DNA from: Bacteroidales bacterium
GTDB taxonomy: Bacteria; Bacteroidota; Bacteroidia; Bacteroidales; Tenuifilaceae
NCBI GenBank assembly: GCA_008933525.1
Contig: WBUV01000275.1
Coordinates: 1-5,044 of the forward strand
Direction: 5' to 3'
Length of the DNA stretch: 5,044 nt
In this document: one piece after another, positions 1-5,044 of the stretch
Numbering within the stretch: position 1 is the first letter of the stretch
Layout of the letters: the number at the start of each line of letters is the position of its first letter
Program-made: the position numbers and the translations under genes
The notes under the pieces: generated by a model
What the model was told of the DNA's origin: nothing
Seen by the model: only the letters and a program-made list of their open reading frames with translations
The model's database searches: none

Positions 1-176
1 AAAGATACCAAGATGTTTCACGTATTGAACTAAGTCAACAAGGAGGTTCAAGTTGGCCAGATGTGAGATGCACTTTTAAAGCAGACAGCGGCATGGTAAA
101 ATATTACTACCATCACCCGCCAAATCTGATCTATGATATAGAATTGAAGTTGGACAGTATAAAAATATCACATTAA
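1..176 (+). CDS. 3' end of an unrecognised protein (partial)
   Basis: The only plus-strand frame without an early stop starts at base 3 and runs to a TAA at 174-176, giving the last 57 residues of a protein whose start lies outside the window. The other two forward frames stop within the first 35 bases. The tail is rich in aromatic residues and histidine (a YYYHHPP stretch near residues 34-40) and ends in alternating polar and hydrophobic residues that look like beta strands. I recognise no family. Its tryptophan and beta-rich character would fit a small immunity-type or DUF protein, but that is speculation. A strong hairpin terminator lies about 48 bases after the stop, which supports this being a real gene end. 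Confidence 0.55.
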   Translation, partial: RYQDVSRIELSQQGGSSWPDVRCTFKADSGMVKYYYHHPPNLIYDIELKLDSIKISH

Positions 177-223
177 TAATTTCAGCTATTGAGAAACCTG
201 AAAGCTAAGTCCAACATAAAATT

Positions 224-262
224 AAAAAGCCTCTGAAATCAAATATTTCAGAGGCTTTTTTT
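224..262 (+). terminator. Rho-independent terminator, probably bidirectional
   Basis: A perfect 16-bp stem (224-239 paired with 245-260) encloses a 5-base loop and is followed by a T run (256-262). The GC core is GCCTCTGA with its complement. The left arm starts with five A residues, so the reverse transcript also ends in a U run. It can close both the upstream plus-strand gene and minus-strand transcripts coming through the GIY-YIG gene and the broken tRNA copy. Confidence 0.9.
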
Positions 263-270
263 AGTAGCGG

Positions 271-296
271 GGACAGTGCCTGTCCGCTAACCAGCG
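271..296. repeat. Palindromic insertion 1 in the tRNA remnant
   Basis: Two small inverted repeats sit back to back. GGACAG (271-276) pairs with CTGTCC (280-285) around TGC. CGCT (285-288) pairs with AGCG (293-296) around AACC. The left arm of the first is itself part of the tRNA T-arm and acceptor sequence, so the element either landed beside it or formed by copying it. It looks like a REP-type extragenic palindrome, but the window holds only one copy. Confidence 0.6.
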
Positions 297-311
297 AAAC
301 TCGAACCTGTG

Positions 312-327
312 TCCGCCGGCTGGCGGA
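312..327. repeat. Palindromic insertion 2 in the tRNA remnant (REP-like)
   Basis: TCCGCC (312-317) and GGCGGA (322-327) form a perfect 6-bp inverted repeat around a GGCT loop. This block is much more GC-rich than its surroundings. It replaces the ten bases that form the 3' side of the anticodon stem and part of the variable loop in the intact tRNA. It resembles short palindromes scattered between genes in many bacteria, but its copy number here is unknown. Confidence 0.65.
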
Positions 328-342
328 TATGAGCCCAACGAG

Positions 343-588
343 CTATGGTTTAATGAGCGAGCGAATGAAGAGTCTTCCCTTGGCACTTTTCAGTTGTTTT
401 TCCCTTGCCATTGCGCCCTCCTTAGTGCAGAACTCTTCGTGGTAAATGAGTTCCCATGGCCGATATCTTGACGTCCAGCCTTTATTCTTGGGATGATTGT
501 GTGCACTCAGCCTACCATTTAGGTCAGACGAGAAACCCACGTAAATCTTATTGTGGCTTTTTGAGAATAGTGCGTATGTGTAATACAA
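343..588 (-). CDS. Single-domain GIY-YIG nuclease-superfamily protein
   Basis: The protein has 81 residues, about the usual size of stand-alone GIY-YIG domains (UPF0213/YhbQ type). The family signature is complete: YTYAL (residues 3-7) stands for GIY, IYVG (15-18) for YIG, then R26, H30 and the metal-binding glutamate E63 in REKQLKS. The end, KGRLFIRSLI, is typical of the family. The frame stays open upstream to an ATG at 741, but that stretch only reads through the tRNA-fMet gene and cannot be the real N-terminus. Domain alignment puts the start at a TTG (588-586), where relatives have ATG, inside the U tract of the tRNA terminator. No ribosome binding site or own promoter is visible, so expression is doubtful. 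The stop TAG comes from the broken tRNA copy. The in vivo role of this small family is not settled, and nuclease activity is inferred from the motif. Confidence 0.8.
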   Translation of the reverse strand: MYYTYALFSKSHNKIYVGFSSDLNGRLSAHNHPKNKGWTSRYRPWELIYHEEFCTKEGAMAREKQLKSAKGRLFIRSLIKP

Positions 589-616
589 AAAAAAAGCCCT
601 ATTAAATAGGGCTTTT
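587..616 (-). terminator. Rho-independent terminator of tRNA-fMet
   Basis: On the minus strand an 11-bp perfect stem (616-606 with 602-592) has a GCCC core and a 3-base loop (or 5-base, if the closing A-T pair opens). It runs into nine consecutive T residues (595-587). It begins eight bases beyond the last base of the mature tRNA, which is ideal placement. The last Ts overlap the likely TTG start of the GIY-YIG gene. Confidence 0.9.
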
Positions 617-620
617 GATT

Positions 621-677
621 TAGTAGCGGGGACAGGACTCGAACCTGTGGCCTTTGGGTTATGAGCCCAACGAGCTA
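621..677 (-). repeat. Direct repeat: intact copy of the tRNA 3' part duplicated at 262-345
   Basis: This stretch of the working tRNA gene and its trailer recurs in the same orientation at 262-345, on the far side of the GIY-YIG gene. The blocks that remain (15, 13 and 18 bases) are identical. A direct repeat of a tRNA 3' end on both sides of a foreign-looking gene is the layout of attachment sites left by tyrosine-recombinase elements. No integrase gene is present, so this is inference. Confidence 0.6.
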
Positions 678-696
678 CCAACTGCTCCACCCCGCA
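624..696 (-). tRNA. Initiator tRNA-fMet (anticodon CAT)
   Basis: The 73 bases fold into a full cloverleaf: acceptor stem with GCGGGG/CCCCGC, D-stem GAGC/GCTC, anticodon stem TTGGG/CCCAA around CTCATAA, a five-base variable loop, and T-stem ACAGG/CCTGT around TTCGAGT. The anticodon CAT is at 663-661. Three traits mark it as initiator rather than elongator Met or Ile2. The bottom of the anticodon stem has three G-C pairs (GGG/CCC). Bases 1 and 72 do not pair (T and T). The D-stem has A11-T24. CCA is not encoded; the genome reads CTA there, so CCA must be added after transcription. It is a single-gene unit with promoter 739-769 and terminator 587-616. Confidence 0.95.
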
Positions 697-738
697 ATAC
701 AATATTTTTGTGTTACTAATTCTCTCTTTTAGCGGGTG

Positions 739-769
739 CAAAGATAATACACTTTTTTAATGACACAAA
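739..769 (-). promoter_or_regulatory. Bacteroidota-type promoter of tRNA-fMet
   Basis: On the minus strand TTTG (769-766) is followed after exactly 19 bases by TATCTTTG (746-739). This matches the -33 TTTG and -7 TAnnTTTG elements used by the primary sigma factor of Bacteroidota. Transcription should start near 733, giving a leader of about 37 bases before the tRNA 5' end. It is the clearest taxonomic signal in the window. The rest of the 742-917 gap is AT-rich and holds no open frame I can support. Confidence 0.85.
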
Positions 770-884
770 ATTTATTCGTTATTTTTCAACTAATTTTTAA
801 AATAGTTTGTTTACTCATAATTCGTAATATTTGCTAAAAGTAAATCAAAACTTAATCTTTTAAATAACGTTTTTATAATTCAAC

Positions 885-892
885 TATATTTG
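885..892 (+). promoter_or_regulatory. Probable -7 element for the M23-dxr-rseP operon
   Basis: TATATTTG matches the TAnnTTTG element of Bacteroidota promoters and lies 25 bases before the GTG start, implying a leader of only about 20 bases. No TTTG is present at the expected upstream distance (the bases there are A/T only), so the -33 half is weak. This promoter diverges from that of tRNA-fMet across the intergenic region. Confidence 0.55.
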
Positions 893-917
893 TGAGTGAT
901 TCAAAATTAAAATTCCT

Positions 918-1778
918 GTGAACGAAAAGAAGAAAAGAGTAAAAATATTCCGGAATTTGTGGGATAAGTATAGGCTAAGCATTTATAACGACCAAACATA
1001 CGAAGAGGTTTGGCAACTACGCCTGTCGCGTATGAATGTTTTAATATTCTTTGGGGGCTTTGCAATTGCCCTTGTAATTGGCGTTACTGTTCTTATTGCT
1101 TTTACTCCTATTCGCGAGTTTATACCAGGATACCCCGATGGTAAAACCCGCAAAGGTTACGTTCAGAATGCTCTTAAAGCCGATTCGCTTGAGAGAGTTT
1201 TAGAGCAATGGAAGGATTACTATGCAAATATTAATATAATTCTTAACGGAGGAGAGCCGCACAGTATCGAAAGCAAACCTGATACTTCAAAAAGATATAA
1301 ATCAATAGAGTTCTCTAAATCTGAGGAAGACTCTTTACTCCGTATGCAAATTGAAGCCGACGAAATGTACAACCTTACTTTCAACTACTCCGAAACCAAC
1401 AAATCTAAAACAATATTTTTTATACCTCCAGTAAAAGGAGTTGTTACCAATCACTATAATCCAACACTAAATCACTATGGTATCGATTTAGTGGCAGCAC
1501 CCAACGAGGTTGTTCTTGCTATTGCCAGCGGCACAATTATACTCTCGAACTGGACTCTTGAAACAGGCCACACTCTTAGCATACAGCACGAAAATAATTT
1601 CATATCGGTCTATAAACATAATAGCAAACTTCTAAAGCGACAAGGCGACAGAGTATCTGCTGGCGAAGCAATTGCGATTATTGGTAATTCTGGTGAGCTA
1701 ACAACTGGCCCACACCTGCATTTCGAACTTTGGCAAAATGGTAATGCTGTTGATCCCACAAAGTTTATTCACTTTTAG
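918..1778 (+). CDS. Membrane-anchored M23 (LytM-type) metallopeptidase
   Basis: This 286-residue protein is probably a periplasmic peptidoglycan endopeptidase or an activator of cell-wall hydrolases. A basic cytoplasmic head (residues 1-38) is followed by one membrane helix (about 40-62), a charged linker with helical stretches (80-160) and a C-terminal Peptidase_M23 domain (about 170-283). The zinc and catalytic residues are all present: H186 and D190 (HYGID), H234 in the position of the usual YAHL histidine, and H266/H268 (GPHLHFELW). It should therefore be active, unlike degenerate LytM regulators such as EnvC. The start is GTG. It fits because the basic head is conserved in Bacteroidota relatives as I recall them and because the -7 element sits 25 bases upstream; the next in-frame Met (39) would cut into the membrane anchor. 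It heads an operon, with dxr starting 10 bases later. The cross-link it cuts cannot be told from sequence. Confidence 0.9.
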   Translation: MNEKKKRVKIFRNLWDKYRLSIYNDQTYEEVWQLRLSRMNVLIFFGGFAIALVIGVTVLIAFTPIREFIPGYPDGKTRKGYVQNALKADSLERVLEQWKDYYANINIILNGGEPHSIESKPDTSKRYKSIEFSKSEEDSLLRMQIEADEMYNLTFNYSETNKSKTIFFIPPVKGVVTNHYNPTLNHYGIDLVAAPNEVVLAIASGTIILSNWTLETGHTLSIQHENNFISVYKHNSKLLKRQGDRVSAGEAIAIIGNSGELTTGPHLHFELWQNGNAVDPTKFIHF

Positions 1779-1788
1779 TTAAGTTACA

Positions 1789-2943
1789 ATGAGAAAAATT
1801 GCTATTCTGGGTTCAACAGGATCAATTGGTACGCAAACATTGCAGGTTATTGAGTCAAACCCTGAACTTTTCAGCGTTGAACTTCTTACCGCTCAGAATA
1901 ACTGGGAACTGCTGGTGCAGCAAGCCTTAAAATTTCAACCCAACGAGGTTGTCATTGGAAATAGAAAAAATTATCAGGCAGTAAAGGATGCCCTTTCGGG
2001 TACCGATATTAAGGTTTACACGGGCAAAGAGTCAATAGTTGATAGTGTTAAGTCATCAAATATTGATATTGTTTTAACAGCACTAGTTGGATTTGCTGGC
2101 CTCGAACCCACAATCTCGGCTATAAAATCGGGAAAAACAATCGCTCTTGCAAACAAAGAGACTCTCGTTGTAGCTGGCGAACTAATCACAAAACTCGCCA
2201 TCGACTCTAAGGTTCCAATTTTACCTGTGGACTCAGAGCATTCCGCTATTTTTCAATGTTTAGCAGGCGAACGTAGTCCAATAGAAAAGATCATTCTTAC
2301 AGCCTCAGGTGGTCCGTTTAGGAATTTCTCCTACGAACAACTTACGAGTGTAACATCCTCCGAGGCATTAAATCACCCCAACTGGTGCATGGGGAACAAA
2401 ATAACCATCGATTCTGCATCATTAATGAACAAGGGACTGGAGGTTATTGAAGCAAAATGGCTTTTTGGGCTAAAACCCGAGCAAATTGAAGTTGTAATTC
2501 ACCCTCAATCCATCATACATTCAATGGTACAATTCGAGGACGCTTCAATTAAAGCGCAAATGGGCTTACCCGATATGCGAGTTCCTATTCAGTACGCCCT
2601 TACCTACCCCTACAGAGCTAAATCCGATTTTCCACGGTTGGATTTTCAGAATTTCTCGCAACTTACATTCGAACAGCCCGATACAAAAAAATTCCCGAAC
2701 CTAGCACTTGCTCGCGAAGCAATGGTTAAGGGAGGGAACATGCCCTGCATCTTAAATGCAGCGAACGAAATTGTTGTGGAATCGTTCCTTCAGAACGATA
2801 TTAGCTTCCTAAGCATGTCCGAAATAATTGCTGAGGTGATGAACAAATCATCGTTTATTCAAAACCCAAGCATTGACGATTATGAACAATCCGACAACGA
2901 AGCAAGAGTAAAAACAGTTGAATTATTATCATATAAACATTAA
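1789..2943 (+). CDS. dxr: 1-deoxy-D-xylulose 5-phosphate reductoisomerase
   Basis: This cytoplasmic enzyme makes 2-C-methyl-D-erythritol 4-phosphate from 1-deoxy-D-xylulose 5-phosphate with NADPH and a divalent metal, the first committed step of the MEP isoprenoid pathway and the target of fosmidomycin. The 384 residues are near the normal length of about 400. In order there are the NADPH-binding GSTGSIGTQTL (8-18), ALANKETLV (119-127), metal ligands D148 and E150 in VDSEHSA, the substrate-binding SGGPF (173-177), HPNW of the flexible loop (196-199), and MNKGLEVIEAKWLF (213-226), whose E218 is the third metal ligand. The IHPQSIIHSMVQF and PDMRVPIQYAL blocks follow. All key residues are intact. 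It lies 10 bases after the M23 peptidase gene and 2 bases before rseP, so it is co-transcribed with both. There is no Shine-Dalgarno sequence, as is usual in this phylum. The isoprenoid product feeds undecaprenyl phosphate and quinones. Confidence 0.98.
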   Translation: MRKIAILGSTGSIGTQTLQVIESNPELFSVELLTAQNNWELLVQQALKFQPNEVVIGNRKNYQAVKDALSGTDIKVYTGKESIVDSVKSSNIDIVLTALVGFAGLEPTISAIKSGKTIALANKETLVVAGELITKLAIDSKVPILPVDSEHSAIFQCLAGERSPIEKIILTASGGPFRNFSYEQLTSVTSSEALNHPNWCMGNKITIDSASLMNKGLEVIEAKWLFGLKPEQIEVVIHPQSIIHSMVQFEDASIKAQMGLPDMRVPIQYALTYPYRAKSDFPRLDFQNFSQLTFEQPDTKKFPNLALAREAMVKGGNMPCILNAANEIVVESFLQNDISFLSMSEIIAEVMNKSSFIQNPSIDDYEQSDNEARVKTVELLSYKH

Positions 2944-2945
2944 GA

Positions 2946-4265
2946 ATGGAAATTTTAGTTAAAGTAGGACAATTCCTATTAAGTCTTTCAATTCTCGTAA
3001 TTCTACACGAGATGGGTCATTTTTTGTTTGCAAAACTTTTTGGGACAAGAGTTGAGAAGTTTTACCTTTTCTTTAACCCCTGGTTTTCGCTTTTCAAGGT
3101 TAAGCACGGCGAAACAGAGTACGGTGTAGGTTGGCTCCCTTTAGGTGGATATGTAAAAATATCAGGAATGATTGATGAATCAATGGACAAGGAGCAAATG
3201 AAACAACCACCTCAACCATTCGAATTTAGATCGAAACCCGCATGGCAACGACTATTAATAATGGTTGGAGGCGTTCTGGTTAATTTCGTACTTGCTCTTT
3301 TAATCTATAGCGCTATACTATTCACTTGGGGCGATGAATACTTGCCCACAAAAAGTCTTAAGTATGGAGTTGCTTGCGACTCTTTAGCCATTGAACTTGG
3401 ATTTAGAAATGGTGATAAAATATTAACAGTAAGCGGTCAGGAAATCGAAAATTTCCAACAAATATCTCACGATATACTCCTAAATGAAAACCGAGAGGTG
3501 GTTGTTTTAAGAGGATCCGACACGGTTAAAGTTAACGTTAGCGAGGACAAACTTTCGAGATTAGTGAAGAATCCTATAATCTTCATTCCACGCTTCCCGT
3601 TTATAGTTGATGAACTAAAAGAAAACGACGTAGCCGAGAAAGCAGGATTAAAAAAGGGTGACAAACTTGTTGCAATAAATAATGAACCAAAGCAATTTTT
3701 CGACGAGTTCAAGAAATCTATAACTGAGAATAAAAATAAAACTGTTACACTATCGGTTCAGCGCGACACGCAAATAGTTGAAATTCCAGTTAACGTTCCA
3801 GAAACAGGAATTATCGGGGTTGTTCCGGTTACTGACCTTAAGCAGTTTTTCGAAATCAACAAACGAGAATACAGTTTCTTTCAGTCAATCCCTGCTGGTA
3901 TTAAGCGTGGCTTAACAACAATCCGAAGTTATCTAAAGCAGCTGAAGTTGATATTTAGTCCAGAAACAAAGGCTTACGAGTCGCTTGGTGGATTCATAAC
4001 TATCGGAAAGATTTTTCCATCAACCTGGGATTGGCAAGCATTCTGGGGGTTAACTGCGTTCCTTTCTATTATCTTGGCAATTATGAACATACTCCCAATA
4101 CCAGCACTCGATGGTGGGCATGTTCTATTCCTGTTCTACGAAATAATTACAGGACGCAAACCTGGCGATAAGTTTATGGAGTATGCTCAAATAACTGGAA
4201 TGATAATTTTGCTTGCTCTTTTACTGTATGCTAATGCAAATGACGTTATTCGCCTTTTTAAGTAA
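2946..4265 (+). CDS. rseP: RseP-type site-2 zinc metalloprotease, tandem PDZ
   Basis: This 439-residue intramembrane protease (M50 family) belongs to the group that cleaves anti-sigma factors and leftover signal peptides in the inner membrane. The zinc motif HEMGH is at residues 21-25 in the first membrane helix, and the third ligand D389 sits in NILPIPALDGGH (381-392) of a late helix. A GWLPLGGYVKISG loop (62-74) follows the first helix. Further membrane helices lie at about 103-125, 366-384 and 414-430. Two PDZ-like domains lie between them: residues about 130-200 (LGFRNGDKI) and 205-290 (AGLKKGDKLVAIN), as in E. coli RseP, which is about 450 residues long. Only two bases separate it from dxr. 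In E. coli dxr and rseP are also near neighbours, with ispU and cdsA between. Its substrate here is unknown; an anti-sigma factor is likely by analogy, and none is encoded in the window. Confidence 0.95.
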   Translation: MEILVKVGQFLLSLSILVILHEMGHFLFAKLFGTRVEKFYLFFNPWFSLFKVKHGETEYGVGWLPLGGYVKISGMIDESMDKEQMKQPPQPFEFRSKPAWQRLLIMVGGVLVNFVLALLIYSAILFTWGDEYLPTKSLKYGVACDSLAIELGFRNGDKILTVSGQEIENFQQISHDILLNENREVVVLRGSDTVKVNVSEDKLSRLVKNPIIFIPRFPFIVDELKENDVAEKAGLKKGDKLVAINNEPKQFFDEFKKSITENKNKTVTLSVQRDTQIVEIPVNVPETGIIGVVPVTDLKQFFEINKREYSFFQSIPAGIKRGLTTIRSYLKQLKLIFSPETKAYESLGGFITIGKIFPSTWDWQAFWGLTAFLSIILAIMNILPIPALDGGHVLFLFYEIITGRKPGDKFMEYAQITGMIILLALLLYANANDVIRLFK

Positions 4266-4285
4266 GTCAAAAACAGGTGCATGAT

Positions 4286-4293
4286 TACATTTG
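4286..4293 (+). promoter_or_regulatory. Possible -7 element upstream of the lytic transglycosylase
   Basis: TACATTTG fits TAnnTTTG, but no TTTG lies at the right distance upstream, and the leader to the start at 4451 would be about 150 bases. The 185-base gap after rseP (4266-4450) shows no convincing terminator hairpin and no open frame beyond 13 codons. The transglycosylase gene may therefore be read from its own weak promoter or as the operon's tail. Confidence 0.25.
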
Positions 4294-4450
4294 TTTCTAG
4301 TGAACTCATAATGGCGGGTTAGTAGCATTAATACTTACTATTACTATTCTGAAAAGGGAATACTAATCTGCCAATTGAAGCACAATAGACTGCAAATGAA
4401 AAAGATTTATAAATAATTAAGGAAATGAGGTTTTGGAACTAATAGTCACA

Positions 4451-5044
4451 ATGAAATCGATTATCAAAATATTTTTATTGGTCTTTTTACTGTTTTCTAC
4501 CGAACAGAAATCATACAGCAATGAAAAAGTATGGGTTTCTGGGCTTAAAAAAAAATGCCCTATAGTTCAAATGGTAGATGATCTAGAGTACTTGAAAATT
4601 TTCTCTCTCAACAATAAAATAAATAGTGCAGGCGACACCATTTCAAAACCACAGGATCTTGAGTATGAATATTATATTGCCGCAATTGGTAAGCAATCGC
4701 CAATCGATTTCGATTATAACAAACACGTTCGTAAGTATATTGATATTTATACATTGGAACGCAGAGAGCAAGTTTCCCAAATGCTAGGGCTTGCTGAAAT
4801 GTACTTTCCATTATTCGAAGACTATTTAGATAAATATCAACTCCCTCTCGAATTAAAATATCTTGCAGTTGTCGAATCGGCCTTAAACCCTTTAGCCGTT
4901 TCAAAAACTGGCGCAGTAGGGTTATGGCAATTCAAAATTAACACCGGAAAAATGTTTAATCTTAGCATTAATTCCTTTGTTGACGAGAGAATGGATCCTG
5001 ATAAATCAACCGAAGCGGCATGTTTATACCTTCAGTATCTATAT
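4451..5044 (+). CDS. Exported lytic transglycosylase, SLT family (5' part)
   Basis: The frame is open from the ATG at 4451 to the window end, giving 198 residues without a stop. A hydrophobic signal peptide covers residues 1-23 (positive start, core IIKIFLLVFLLF, likely cleavage after SYS). The SLT/MltD-type domain begins near residue 115: LPLELKYLAVVESALNP carries the catalytic glutamate E142, followed by SKTGAVGLWQF (151-161) and VDERMDPDKSTEAA (177-190). Such enzymes cut the MurNAc-GlcNAc glycan bond in the periplasm and release anhydro-muropeptides. The rest of the domain, and any LysM repeats typical of MltD, lie beyond the window. Within GLWQF the usual Met-Pro that follows is Lys-Ile. 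The ATG was chosen for the signal peptide; an in-frame stop lies 31 bases upstream, and only a TTG between could extend it. Confidence 0.9.
   Translation, partial: MKSIIKIFLLVFLLFSTEQKSYSNEKVWVSGLKKKCPIVQMVDDLEYLKIFSLNNKINSAGDTISKPQDLEYEYYIAAIGKQSPIDFDYNKHVRKYIDIYTLERREQVSQMLGLAEMYFPLFEDYLDKYQLPLELKYLAVVESALNPLAVSKTGAVGLWQFKINTGKMFNLSINSFVDERMDPDKSTEAACLYLQYLY

Larger units (their letters stand above)
262..345 (-). pseudogene. Broken copy of the initiator tRNA 3' part, split by palindromic insertions
   Basis: Three blocks match the intact tRNA-fMet at 624-696 exactly and in the same order. Bases 262-276 equal 621-635 (3' acceptor strand and trailer), 299-311 equal 637-649 (T-arm), and 328-345 equal 660-677 (anticodon, 5' anticodon stem and D-arm 3' side). 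Between the blocks the copy carries unrelated sequence: 277-298, where the intact gene has one base, and 312-327, where it has ten. The 5' acceptor strand and the D-arm 5' half are absent, because the match ends at 345. No tRNA can fold from this. Read on the minus strand, its first bases supply the TAG stop of the GIY-YIG gene. It is best seen as a displaced tRNA 3' end left by integration or duplication. Confidence 0.85.

Noticed and set aside
589..741. N-terminal extension of the GIY-YIG frame up to an ATG at 741
   Set aside because: It translates the tRNA-fMet gene, its leader and its terminator. The peptide is the kind of artefact produced when a tRNA is read as protein, and the true domain begins at 588.
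813..833. Second possible promoter with TTTG-like elements around AATATTTG
   Set aside because: The -7 element lacks the leading T and the TTTG upstream is only 16 bases away; TATATTTG at 885 is a better fit and better placed.
2016..2201. 61-codon minus-strand frame
   Set aside because: It lies wholly inside dxr, whose reading frame is strongly conserved, and has no recognisable product.
3467..3712. 81-codon minus-strand frame rich in Ser, Phe and Thr
   Set aside because: It is a shadow of the PDZ region of rseP; the composition is what the complement of Lys/Glu-rich coding sequence gives.
4318..4368. Inverted TTAGTA / TACTAA pair after rseP as a terminator
   Set aside because: The arms are short and AT-only, far apart, and no T run follows; it would not form a stable hairpin.
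4608..4904. 98-codon minus-strand frame
   Set aside because: It overlaps the lytic transglycosylase, whose signal peptide and SLT motifs are clear on the plus strand.

Overview
The window looks like chromosomal DNA of an AT-rich member of the Bacteroidota. Three things point there. A promoter of the Bacteroidota type (TTTG, 19 bases, TAnnTTTG) lies upstream of the tRNA. None of the genes has a Shine-Dalgarno sequence before its start. The proteins, and the order M23 peptidase - dxr - rseP, read like those of that phylum. The assignment comes from sequence signals and family knowledge, not from a database search.

Left part (1-176): the 3' end of an unrecognised plus-strand gene, closed by a strong, probably bidirectional hairpin terminator at 224-262.

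Middle (262-770, minus strand): an intact initiator tRNA-fMet gene (624-696) has its own promoter (739-769) and terminator (587-616). Directly behind it is a tiny single-domain GIY-YIG nuclease-like gene (343-588). Behind that is a second, broken copy of the tRNA 3' half (262-345), split by two palindrome-rich insertions. The nuclease-like gene is therefore flanked by direct repeats of the tRNA 3' end. This resembles a minimal integrated cassette or an old tandem duplication, and it is the most unusual part of the window.

Right part (885-5044, plus strand): a cell-envelope cluster. It holds a membrane-anchored M23 (LytM-type) peptidase with a GTG start, dxr (second step of the MEP isoprenoid pathway), rseP (site-2 intramembrane protease with tandem PDZ domains) and, after a 185-base gap, the 5' part of an exported lytic transglycosylase cut by the window end. 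The first three are separated by 10 and 2 bases and are almost certainly one transcript. The shared theme is the envelope: the two outer genes remodel peptidoglycan, dxr feeds the isoprenoid pool from which undecaprenyl carriers are made, and rseP handles membrane proteolysis and probably stress signalling. No new defence or metabolic system is visible. The main candidate for something undescribed is the tRNA/GIY-YIG/palindrome structure.
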